NCBI GenBank assembly: GCA_026193295.1
Contig: JAPHSB010000231.1
Span: 1 to 15,529, forward strand
DNA from: Lysobacterales bacterium
GTDB taxonomy: Bacteria; Pseudomonadota; Gammaproteobacteria; Xanthomonadales; SZUA-36
DNA: 15,529 nucleotides
Direction of reading: 5' to 3'
Made by a program: the position numbers and the translations under genes. Positions 7,325 through 14,154 of the stretch are shown here, one piece after another. The notes beneath the pieces were generated by a model that had not been told where the DNA came from, did not search any database, and saw only the letters and a program-made list of their open reading frames with translations. Within the stretch, counting starts at the first letter, position 1. Every line of letters begins with the position of its first letter.

Positions 7325-9085
7325 CTACATTTCCTCCGGCGCGGAAACGCCGAGCAGTCCGAGGCCCTTTTTCAGTACCGTTTGGGTGGCCAGGATCAGG
7401 TTCAGGCGTGCGTTGCGGAGGTTTTCCTCGTCAACCAGGAACTGGTGGGCGTTGTAGTATGCGTGCAGGTCGGTGGCCAGCAAGTGAAGATAATGCGCCA
7501 GCTGGTGCGGTGAGCAGGTGCGTGCCGCAACATCGATGGTCTCGGGGAAGCGGCTGATGGTCCGCATCAACTGCATCTCGTGGTCTTCCGTTAAAAGGTC
7601 CAGTGCGGCAATGCCGATGGCCTGGTTGTAACGCTCGTCCATCTGCTCGAGATTGCGGAACACGCTGCAAATGCGCGCATGTGCGTACTGGATGTAGTAC
7701 ACGGGGTTTTCATTGGAGCGGGACTTGGCCAGGTCGAGGTCGAAATCGAGGTGCTGGTCATGAGAACGCATCACGTAAAAGAAACGGGCGGCGTCGGTGC
7801 TCACCTCCTCGCGCAACTCGCGCAGCGTGATGAACTGTCCCGAGCGCGTCGACATCTGCACTTTCTCGCCGAACCGGAACAGGATCGCGAATTGCACCAG
7901 CATGATCTCCAGCTTGTCCGGGTCCTCGCCGAGTCCCAGCGCGGCGGCTCGCAGGCGTGCCACGTAACCGTGGTGATCCGCGCCCAGGATATAGATGGCT
8001 CGATGGAAGCCCCGTTCGAGCTTGTTCAGGATGTAGGCGATGTCCGAGGCGAAGTACGTCGTGCGGCCATTCTCGCGAATGACCACGCGGTCCTTTTCAT
8101 CGCCCAGGGCGGAGGCGCGGAACCAGGTGGCGCCGTCCTTGACGTACAGGTGGCCGTTTTCCCGCAAACGGTCGATGGCGTGTTGCACGGCGCCGCTTTC
8201 TTCGAGTTCACGCTCCGAGAACCAAACGTCGAAATGCACCCGGAACTCCGCCAGGTCTTCCTTGATATCGTCCAGGATATTGTTCAGCGCAGCATCGAAG
8301 AACACCCGGTAGCCCTCGGTGCCGAGCAGTTCGCGGGCGCGCTGAATCAGGCCGTCGATGTATTTTTCTCCCTCGCCGCCAGCCGCAGGGGAGGGCGGCA
8401 GGCCGTGCTCGACATCGGTGCGTGTGTAGCGCCAGCGGTCGCCGTATTCGGCACGCACAATGCGCGCGATGTCGTATATGTAATCGCCACGGTAGCCGTT
8501 TTCGGGGAAGGGGACGTTTTCCCCGCATAGTTCGAGATAGCGCAACCACACGGACACCGCCAGGATATCCATCTGGCGACCATTGTCATTGACGTAGTAC
8601 TCGCGCTGAACAGTGAAGCCGGCGGTTGCGAGAATGCTCGCCACGCTGGCGCCGTAGGCCGCCCCCCGTCCATGGCCAACGTGCAAGGGACCCGTTGGGT
8701 TGGCTGATACGAATTCGACGGTAACGCGGTTGCGCGCCCCCTGCAGGAGGTTGCCGTACTCGTCGCCCTGCCGCAGGACGTCGCGAACCACTCCCGTCAT
8801 GGCGAAGCGATGCAGGAAGAAATTGATAAAACCGGGCCCGGCGATTTCCAGCCGCTCGACCTGCCGCGACTTCGGCATCCGATCAATGATGGTTTGGGCC
8901 AGCTCAAGAGGGGTGCAGCCAGCGGACTTGGCCAGCACCATGGCCACGTTGGACGCAAATTCACCGTGCTCCGGTGAACGGGAGCGTTCCAGCTGTGCCT
9001 CGGGCTCGTCACCGGCGGGCAGTACACCGTCACGTTGCAGGTGCAACAGCGACTGTGCGAGCAGTTCTTCCAGATGTTCTTTCAC
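7325..9085 (-). CDS. argS: Arginyl-tRNA synthetase
   Basis: A full-length 586-residue class Ia aminoacyl-tRNA synthetase that charges tRNA-Arg with arginine in the cytoplasm. The N-terminal Add1 (tRNA D-loop recognition) domain covers about residues 1-90. The HIGH-type motif reads SANPTGPLHVGHG (H135-G139). The ArgS-typical ADHHGY is at 369-374. The KMSKS loop is present in the altered form common in ArgS, KVQMSTR at 408-414. The C-terminal anticodon-binding (DALR) domain carries YYIQYAHARICSVFRN, and the protein ends normally in SAPEEM. The GTG start is chosen because no ATG lies in frame upstream and the N-terminus aligns with other ArgS proteins; GGGAA lies about 10 bases upstream. It is followed without a gap by the SPOR gene. 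Confidence 0.98.
   Translation of the reverse strand: MKEHLEELLAQSLLHLQRDGVLPAGDEPEAQLERSRSPEHGEFASNVAMVLAKSAGCTPLELAQTIIDRMPKSRQVERLEIAGPGFINFFLHRFAMTGVVRDVLRQGDEYGNLLQGARNRVTVEFVSANPTGPLHVGHGRGAAYGASVASILATAGFTVQREYYVNDNGRQMDILAVSVWLRYLELCGENVPFPENGYRGDYIYDIARIVRAEYGDRWRYTRTDVEHGLPPSPAAGGEGEKYIDGLIQRARELLGTEGYRVFFDAALNNILDDIKEDLAEFRVHFDVWFSERELEESGAVQHAIDRLRENGHLYVKDGATWFRASALGDEKDRVVIRENGRTTYFASDIAYILNKLERGFHRAIYILGADHHGYVARLRAAALGLGEDPDKLEIMLVQFAILFRFGEKVQMSTRSGQFITLRELREEVSTDAARFFYVMRSHDQHLDFDLDLAKSRSNENPVYYIQYAHARICSVFRNLEQMDERYNQAIGIAALDLLTEDHEMQLMRTISRFPETIDVAARTCSPHQLAHYLHLLATDLHAYYNAHQFLVDEENLRNARLNLILATQTVLKKGLGLLGVSAPEEM
7330..7337 (-). promoter_or_regulatory. Ribosome-binding site for the SPOR gene, inside argS
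   Basis: The minus strand reads GGAGGAAA within the last codons of argS, 5 bases from the GTG start. This supports GTG 7324 as the start of the SPOR gene even though it abuts the argS stop codon. Confidence 0.7.
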
Positions 9086-9146
9086 GAAGTGATTTTCCCT
9101 TGCTCGGCCAGGTTCGGCGCGGAAATCGAGCTGTTCTGAACGGCAT

Positions 9147-9152
9147 ATTGTA
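9147..9152 (-). promoter_or_regulatory. Possible -10 element for argS
   Basis: On the minus strand TACAAT (5 of 6 to TATAAT) lies about 60 bases upstream of the argS GTG. No convincing -35 hexamer is seen at 16-18 bases (TTATTC at 17). This is a weak prediction from pattern alone. Confidence 0.3.
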
Positions 9153-9158
9153 AACCGT

Positions 9159-9167
9159 TGAGAATAA
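9159..9167 (-). promoter_or_regulatory. DnaA-box-like 9-mer (weak)
   Basis: The minus strand reads TTATTCTCA, which differs from the DnaA box TTATNCACA at one position. It is listed only because it lies in the same non-coding region as two consensus-matching boxes; alone it would not be called. Confidence 0.3.
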
Positions 9168-9211
9168 CAGAATAAACAGTGCCTTCGTTATCCGCCGCAG
9201 CGGGACAAACC

Positions 9212-9220
9212 TGTGGATAA
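9212..9220 (-). promoter_or_regulatory. DnaA box, perfect strong consensus
   Basis: The minus strand reads TTATCCACA, the strongest E. coli-type DnaA box (as in R1 and R4). It lies in the argS / carbonic anhydrase intergenic region, about 80 bases before the AT-rich core. A related TTACGCACA (one mismatch to TTATNCACA) follows at 9224-9232 on the same strand, 12 bases away start to start. A looser TTATCCGCC lies at 9188-9196 on the plus strand. The base match is certain; binding is inferred. Confidence 0.55.
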
Positions 9221-9223
9221 CTT

Positions 9224-9232
9224 TGTGCGTAA
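9224..9232 (-). promoter_or_regulatory. DnaA-box-like 9-mer beside the strong box
   Basis: The minus strand reads TTACGCACA, one mismatch from TTATNCACA. It is in the same orientation as the strong box at 9212-9220 and three bases from it. Closely spaced weak and strong boxes are common where DnaA binds cooperatively, but that is an inference here. Confidence 0.35.
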
Positions 9233-9290
9233 TTTCGGACTGGAGTGGGCCGGAGTCTGTGGCAATGTGTGCGGACCTGGCTCGAGCCAG

Positions 9291-9380
9291 ATGTTGTAAA
9301 AAAACAAATATAGTAAAAACAGTTAGATATAACGTTTTTGTTGTAAAAGAGGCATGAGAAGTTAAGTAACTCAATGATTT
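9291..9380. other. AT-rich intergenic segment
   Basis: These 90 bases contain 22 G or C (24%) by direct count, and the first 60 only 20%, in surroundings that are clearly GC-rich. The segment sits between the divergently transcribed argS and gamma carbonic anhydrase genes. It contains a 9-base direct repeat GTTGTAAAA (9293-9301 and 9340-9348) and an inverted repeat listed separately. It probably carries promoter and regulator-binding DNA for the plus-strand gene, but I could not place a -35/-10 pair with acceptable spacing. A duplex-unwinding role is possible given the DnaA boxes on either side. Confidence 0.6.
9315..9339. repeat. AT-rich inverted repeat
   Basis: AAAAAC-A-GTTA, loop GATA, then TAAC-GTTTTT. 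The arms pair over 10 positions with one extra A in the left arm. With only two GC pairs it is too weak for an intrinsic terminator and looks more like a protein-binding palindrome or a feature of easily melted DNA. It lies at the centre of the AT-rich segment. Confidence 0.5.
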
Positions 9381-9398
9381 TTAGTCACGCTACCCTGC

Positions 9399-9407
9399 TG
9401 TGCATAA
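9399..9407 (-). promoter_or_regulatory. DnaA box matching TTATNCACA
   Basis: The minus strand reads TTATGCACA, a full match to the degenerate DnaA-box consensus TTATNCACA. It lies on the other side of the AT-rich segment from the box at 9212-9220 and 31 bases upstream of the preferred carbonic anhydrase start. It could place DnaA over the promoter or leader of that gene. Confidence 0.45.
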
Positions 9408-9438
9408 GAATCCGGATCGGTGGTACCATCCCTGCCTC

Positions 9439-9993
9439 ATGGAGTCCGTGCTGCAAAAGAATATCTATCGTTTCATGCAGGATCGGCCGCAGCTTGGCGC
9501 GCGCGTGTATATCGACCCGTCGGCGCATGTCAGTGGTTCGGTCAGGCTGGGCGATGATGTCTCCGTGTGGCCCATGGCCGTGCTCCGCGGCGACGTCAAT
9601 CGAATCTCGGTCGGTGCCCGCAGCAACATCCAGGACGGCAGCATCCTGCACGTCACGCACGAGAGCGTCGCACAGCCGGAGGGCCGGGCGCTGGTGGTCG
9701 GTGATGACGTGACCGTCGGGCACGCCGCCATCCTGCATGCTTGCACGATCGGCGATCGCTGCCTGATCGGCATGGGTGCGATCGTGATGGACGGGGCGGT
9801 GCTGGAGGCGGATTCGCTGATCGCCGGTGGGGCGGTGGTCACGCCCGGAACCGTGGTTCCGTCCGGCACACTCTGGCGCGGCAACCCGGCCCGGCAGGCG
9901 CGAGAATTGAGTGCGCAAGAGATCGCCTACCAGGCCTACAGTGCCGCCCACTACGTGCGACTGAAAAACCTCTATCTTGCAGAGCAGGCCTGA
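9439..9993 (+). CDS. Gamma-class carbonic anhydrase family protein
   Basis: A 184-residue left-handed beta-helix (hexapeptide repeat) protein of the YrdA/CamH type. Gamma carbonic anhydrases interconvert CO2 and bicarbonate as trimers with metal at the subunit interfaces. The expected ligands are visible by alignment with Cam: H71 (in NIQDGSILH), H95 and H100 (GHAAILH). R50, D52 and Q65 are also kept. The Cam proton-shuttle Glu three residues after the first His is absent (H74 here), as in the CamH subgroup, so activity cannot be assumed. The frame is open from GTG 9400, but ATG 9439 gives the normal N-terminus for the family; the ribosome site is weak. The stop TGA is followed at once by the ATG of the TRAP permease gene, so the two are almost certainly one transcript. 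Confidence 0.9.
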   Translation: MESVLQKNIYRFMQDRPQLGARVYIDPSAHVSGSVRLGDDVSVWPMAVLRGDVNRISVGARSNIQDGSILHVTHESVAQPEGRALVVGDDVTVGHAAILHACTIGDRCLIGMGAIVMDGAVLEADSLIAGGAVVTPGTVVPSGTLWRGNPARQARELSAQEIAYQAYSAAHYVRLKNLYLAEQA

Positions 9994-11370
9994 ATGGCGG
10001 GTTTGATGGCCTTGGGTCTGTTCGCCGGCATCGGTGTCGCGCTGATGGCCGGCTTCCCGGTAGCTTTCACTCTGGCCGGAGTAGCCCTGTTGTTCGCCGG
10101 CATCGGCATCCTGACCGGCAGCTTCGACCCGGTGTTCCTGGAGGCCTTTCCCAACCGCATCTACGGCATCATGACCAATGAAACGCTGATCGCCGTGCCG
10201 GTGTTCGTGTTCATGGGCGTAATGCTCGAGCGATCGAAGCTGGCCGACCAGCTGCTGCAGTCCCTGGCACAGTTGATGCGCGGCACCCCCGGCGGACTCG
10301 GTTTGGCGGTGATCGTCGTCGGCGCAATGATGGCTGCCAGCACCGGGATTGTCGGCGCCACCGTGGTGACCATGGGCCTGATCTCGCTGCCCACCATGCT
10401 GCGCCGCGGTTATGACCCGGCGATCTCCACCGGCACCATCTGCGCGGCCGGCACGCTGGGCCAGATCATCCCGCCGTCCATCGTGCTGGTGATGCTGGCC
10501 GACGTTCTGTCGAATGCCTACCAGCAGGCGCAGCTGCGCATGGGCAGCTACAGCCCCGAGACCATCTCGGTTGGCGAACTCTTTGCCGGCGCTTTGTTGC
10601 CCGGACTGTTGCTGGTCGCCATCTATCTGGTCTACCTTTTCGTGCTGGCCCGCGCGCGCCCTGCCCTGATGCCCGCCGGGTCGGACGAGGAGGACGGTCC
10701 GGTCAGTATCGGGCGCCTGCTATTGCTCATATCAGGGCCATTGCTGCTGATCGTTGCGGTTCTGGGTTCCATCCTCAAGGGCATTGCGACGCCCACCGAG
10801 GCGGCGGCCGTGGGGGCGGTCGGCGCCATGCTGCTGGCCGCGATTGGTGGCCACCTCACGTGGGCGACGCTCAGGGACGTGGTCTACAGGACCACGCGCA
10901 TTACCGCGATGGTGTTCATGATCCTGATCGGCGCTTCGCTGTTCAGCCTCGTATTCCGCGGCTTTGGCGGTGACCACATGATCGGCGATTTTCTGACCTC
11001 TCTGCCCGGTGGTGCATTCACGGCCATGGTGCTGGTCATGGGGGTCATGTTCCTGCTCGGCTTCGTGCTCGATTTCATCGAGATCACATTTGTCGTGGTG
11101 CCCATCGTCGGCCCGGTGCTGATGGCCATGGGGCTGGACCCGCTCTGGCTGGGCGTGATGATCGCCCTGAATCTGCAGACGTCGTTTTTGACGCCGCCAT
11201 TCGGCTTTTCGCTGTTCTACCTGCGCGGGGTTTGCCCGGAGTCGGTGAAGACTTCGGAAATCTACCGCGGCGTCATCCCGTTCATCGGCATCCAGTTGCT
11301 GGTGCTGATCGCGCTGGCGCTGTGGCCGCCGTTGGTTATCTGGTTGCCGGGCGTTATTTATCCGGGTTGA
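9994..11370 (+). CDS. TRAP transporter large permease (DctM-type)
   Basis: A 458-residue, highly hydrophobic inner-membrane protein with about a dozen predicted helices. Family landmarks are GATVVTMGLISLPTM (121-135), GTLGQIIPPS (153-162), GIATPTEAAAVGA (263-275) and the pseudo-repeat TSFLTPPFG (396-404); the two P-P motifs mark the inverted-repeat halves of the transport core. TRAP systems import organic acids such as C4-dicarboxylates or related solutes, driven by sodium, together with a small permease (DctQ) and a periplasmic binding protein (DctP). Neither is encoded next to it, and there is no N-terminal fused DctQ. A polar loop at about 222-238 (ending GSDEEDG) is on the long side. The start ATG abuts the carbonic anhydrase stop. 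The solute cannot be told from the sequence. Confidence 0.92.
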   Translation: MAGLMALGLFAGIGVALMAGFPVAFTLAGVALLFAGIGILTGSFDPVFLEAFPNRIYGIMTNETLIAVPVFVFMGVMLERSKLADQLLQSLAQLMRGTPGGLGLAVIVVGAMMAASTGIVGATVVTMGLISLPTMLRRGYDPAISTGTICAAGTLGQIIPPSIVLVMLADVLSNAYQQAQLRMGSYSPETISVGELFAGALLPGLLLVAIYLVYLFVLARARPALMPAGSDEEDGPVSIGRLLLLISGPLLLIVAVLGSILKGIATPTEAAAVGAVGAMLLAAIGGHLTWATLRDVVYRTTRITAMVFMILIGASLFSLVFRGFGGDHMIGDFLTSLPGGAFTAMVLVMGVMFLLGFVLDFIEITFVVVPIVGPVLMAMGLDPLWLGVMIALNLQTSFLTPPFGFSLFYLRGVCPESVKTSEIYRGVIPFIGIQLLVLIALALWPPLVIWLPGVIYPG

Positions 11371-11382
11371 GCGACCTCAACC

Positions 11383-14094
11383 TCACTGAAGGCCGATCAC
11401 CACGCGCTTGATGCCGCTGTCCTCCGGGTCACGCTCGATGGAGAAATTCAGTGACTTCATCAAGGTCAGCATCCGGGTGTTGTTGCCCAGCACCTGTCCC
11501 TCCATGCGCTCCAGCCCCCGGTCACGCGCGATCTCCATCAGCTTTTGCATCAACTGATAGCCGATTCCGTAACCTTGCCAGGCATCCGATACCACCAAGG
11601 CGAACTCGCAGGTTTTCTGGTCGAGATTGGTCGTGTAGCGGACAACGCCGATCTGCTCCTCCACCGGGTCACCCGGTTTGACCGCGATCAGCGCCATCTC
11701 GTTGTAGTAGTCGATCTGTGTGAAGCGCACCAGCATTTCCTGGCTCAGTTCCTGCAGGGCGTTCATGAAGCGGAAGTACTTGGCCTCGGGGGACAGGTTG
11801 CGAACGAACTGTTGCTCCATCTCCGCGTCTTCGGGCCGGATCGGCCGGATGACAATGTCGGTGCCATCGTTGAGCTGAATTGTCGTGGACAGGTGCGCCG
11901 GATAGGGGTGTATGGCCAGGTGGTGATAGGGGTCGGTCGACGGCTGCGGGTAGTCGACGCGGATGCGGGCGTCGACGGCAATGATCGCGTTTTCATCCAT
12001 GATCAACGGGTTGATGTCCATTTCCTGCACCCACGGCAACTCACAGGCCATGTTCGACACGCGCAGCAGGACGTCGATCAACAGGTCCATGTTGACCGCG
12101 GGCATCTGGCGAAATGCGGCCAGCAGCTTCGACACCCGGGTGCGGTTGATCAGGTCCAGCGCCAGCCGCCGGTTCAGGGGCGGCAGGGATATGGCGGTGT
12201 CTCCCATGATCTCGACACTGACGCCGCCGCTGCCGAAACTGATCACCGGCCCGAAGACCGGGTCGCGCAGGATGCCGATCATCAGCTCCCTGCCATTCGG
12301 GCTGCGGTACATCTTCTCGACCGTCACGCCTGCGATAATGGCGCCGGGATTCTTCGCCGATACCTGGTCGATCAGCGCCCGGTAGGCGCCCCGTACCTCG
12401 CCCGCGCTGTTGATGTTCAGCCGCACGCCGCCGGCGTCGGACTTGTGCGAGATATCCGTGGACAGCACCTTCATGGCGACCGGAAACCCGATCGACTCGG
12501 CGATGATCAGCGCCTCGTTGGCCGTGTGCGCCACGCCGTTCTGCACCGCGGGGATGCGGAAGGCTTTCAGCACTGCTATCGATTCGGGCTCGGTCAGCAC
12601 CTTGCGCTGTTCCGTCAGCACGCCCTCGATGATCAGCCGGGCCCCTTCGACGTCAGGCGGCTCCTGGCCGCGGGTCAGCCGGGACGGCGTCTGTAGCAAT
12701 AACCGCTGGTTGCGGTTCCAGGTCGCCAGGTAGGAAAAGGCGTCGACCGCATTCTCCAGCATGCGGAAATCGGGGATGCGGGCGGTGTTGAACAGCTGAC
12801 GCGCCGCCTCGACCTGCTTGCCACCCATCCAACAGGTCAATATCGGCTTCTTGCTGTTCGCCGCCGACTCGATCACCGCCTCGGCGACCCGGGTGGGTTC
12901 GGTCATTGCCTGCGGCGTCAGGATGACAATCGCACCGTCCACGGCCGGGTCCTGGAGGCATATGTCGACGGCGCTGCGGTAGCGTTCCGGGGTCGCGTCT
13001 CCGATGATGTCGACCGGGTTTGAATGCGACCAGACCGCCGGCAGAACGGCATTGAGAGCGGTAATCGTTTCCGGGCTGAGGGTGCTCAGCTCGATACCCT
13101 GGTCGGTCGCGCGGTCGGCCGCCATCACGCCCGGCCCGCCCCCGTTGGTGATGATCACGAGGCGCTCGGAGGGCCGGCGGTAGTGCACAGAGGAGAGGGC
13201 CTTGGCTGCCGAGAACAGCTGGCCGATGCTCTCGACGCGCAGCACGCCGGAACGCGACAGCGCGGCGGAGAAGGTCTCGTCACTGCCCACCAGCGCGCCG
13301 GTGTGCGACATCGAAGCCTCGGCCCCGGCCGCGTGGCGGCCCACTTTGAGGGCGATGACGGGCTTGATGCGCGCCGCGGCGCGCAGGCTGCTCATGAAAC
13401 GCCGGGAATCCTTGATGCCCTCGATGTATAACAGGATGCTGCGGGTCTTTGGATCGGACACCAGGAAATCGAGGTAGTCGCCAAAATCGAGATCCGCGGC
13501 AATACCCGTGGATACCACGGCCGAGAAGCCGATCTCGTTCATCTCCGCCCAGTCAAGGATGGCGGTGCAGATGGCTCCGGACTGCGAAACCAGCGCCAGG
13601 TTGCCCGGGCGGGCGTTGTTGTGCCCAAAGGTAATGTTGAGCCCCTGCTCGGGTCGAATGATGCCGAGGCAGTTCGGGCCCATCAACCGGATACCATGGC
13701 GCTTGGCGAGTTGCGCGACGTGCTCCTCGAGGCGCAGACCCTGGGCGCCGGTTTCGCGAAACCCGGCCGACAGGATCAGCATCATGCGCACACCATGCTC
13801 ACCACAGGATTCCACGATGGCGGGGATGGTGGCCGCGGGCGTGGCCACCACTGCCAGGTCGACGGGGCCGTCAATGTCTGCGAGCGATGCAAAGGCCTTC
13901 TGGCCCTGCACCTCCTCGCGTTTCGGATTGATCGCATAGACACGGCCACCGTAGCCCGATGTGAGCAGGTTATGCAGGACGATGCCGCCGACAGAGTCCG
14001 GCCGGTCGCTGGCGCCAAACAGGGCCACGCTGCTTGGAGTGAACAGGGAAGCGAGGTAGTGTGTATTCATGGCCGCAAGATAGTCGATATTCAC
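11383..14094 (-). CDS. Acyl-CoA ligase (NDP-forming)/GNAT fusion, Pat-type lysine acetyltransferase
   Basis: A 903-residue protein. In order: CoA-binding Rossmann domain (about 15-145, with GPNCLG at 139-144), succinyl-CoA-synthetase-like domains (about 150-470, with VSQSGA at 169-174 and SHTGALVG at 262-269), ATP-grasp domain (about 485-715, with SHKSDAGG at 549-556), and a C-terminal GNAT domain (about 740-903) with the acetyl-CoA loop Q840-GYGIG. This is the Pat/PatZ (YfiQ) architecture, which acetylates lysines of acetyl-CoA synthetase and other enzymes. The phosphohistidine position of active ADP-forming ligases is kept (H264), as is H550 in the ATP-grasp part, so the ligase half may be active. 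The start is GTG 14094, because AAGGAAG lies 5 bases upstream; ATG 14070 (895 residues) is the alternative. It converges on the TRAP gene (12-base gap) and diverges from the deacetylase gene. Confidence 0.93.
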   Translation of the reverse strand: MNIDYLAAMNTHYLASLFTPSSVALFGASDRPDSVGGIVLHNLLTSGYGGRVYAINPKREEVQGQKAFASLADIDGPVDLAVVATPAATIPAIVESCGEHGVRMMLILSAGFRETGAQGLRLEEHVAQLAKRHGIRLMGPNCLGIIRPEQGLNITFGHNNARPGNLALVSQSGAICTAILDWAEMNEIGFSAVVSTGIAADLDFGDYLDFLVSDPKTRSILLYIEGIKDSRRFMSSLRAAARIKPVIALKVGRHAAGAEASMSHTGALVGSDETFSAALSRSGVLRVESIGQLFSAAKALSSVHYRRPSERLVIITNGGGPGVMAADRATDQGIELSTLSPETITALNAVLPAVWSHSNPVDIIGDATPERYRSAVDICLQDPAVDGAIVILTPQAMTEPTRVAEAVIESAANSKKPILTCWMGGKQVEAARQLFNTARIPDFRMLENAVDAFSYLATWNRNQRLLLQTPSRLTRGQEPPDVEGARLIIEGVLTEQRKVLTEPESIAVLKAFRIPAVQNGVAHTANEALIIAESIGFPVAMKVLSTDISHKSDAGGVRLNINSAGEVRGAYRALIDQVSAKNPGAIIAGVTVEKMYRSPNGRELMIGILRDPVFGPVISFGSGGVSVEIMGDTAISLPPLNRRLALDLINRTRVSKLLAAFRQMPAVNMDLLIDVLLRVSNMACELPWVQEMDINPLIMDENAIIAVDARIRVDYPQPSTDPYHHLAIHPYPAHLSTTIQLNDGTDIVIRPIRPEDAEMEQQFVRNLSPEAKYFRFMNALQELSQEMLVRFTQIDYYNEMALIAVKPGDPVEEQIGVVRYTTNLDQKTCEFALVVSDAWQGYGIGYQLMQKLMEIARDRGLERMEGQVLGNNTRMLTLMKSLNFSIERDPEDSGIKRVVIGLQ

Positions 14095-14099
14095 TGTGG

Positions 14100-14106
14100 C
14101 TTCCTT
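14100..14106 (-). promoter_or_regulatory. Ribosome-binding site that decides the start of the ligase/GNAT gene
   Basis: The minus strand reads AAGGAAG, 5 bases before GTG 14094. No comparable site precedes the in-frame ATG at 14070, so the GTG start is favoured. Confidence 0.6.
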
Positions 14107-14154
14107 AACTTTTACACTGGACTCTGACCCTGCTCACGGAAAACTGAAGCCCCC

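Noticed and set aside
8341..8410. Pro/Gly-rich stretch in ArgS (PPSPAAGGEGE) as a possible inserted palindromic repeat
   Set aside because: Other ArgS proteins have a similar Pro/Gly/Glu loop at this point before the HIDGLI-like helix, so it is normal family sequence.
7679..8530. Plus-strand open frame of 283 codons opposite argS
   Set aside because: It is antisense to a full-length argS and has no recognisable domain; typical high-GC shadow frame.
9030..9374. Minus-strand open frame of 114 codons across the argS start and intergenic region
   Set aside because: It overlaps argS in another frame, its hydrophobic stretch comes simply from AT-rich DNA, and it resembles nothing I know.
11545..12696. 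Long plus-strand open frame of 383 codons opposite the ligase/GNAT gene
   Set aside because: It is a shadow of a strongly conserved gene in high-GC DNA, with a His/Gln/Arg/Val-rich low-complexity translation.
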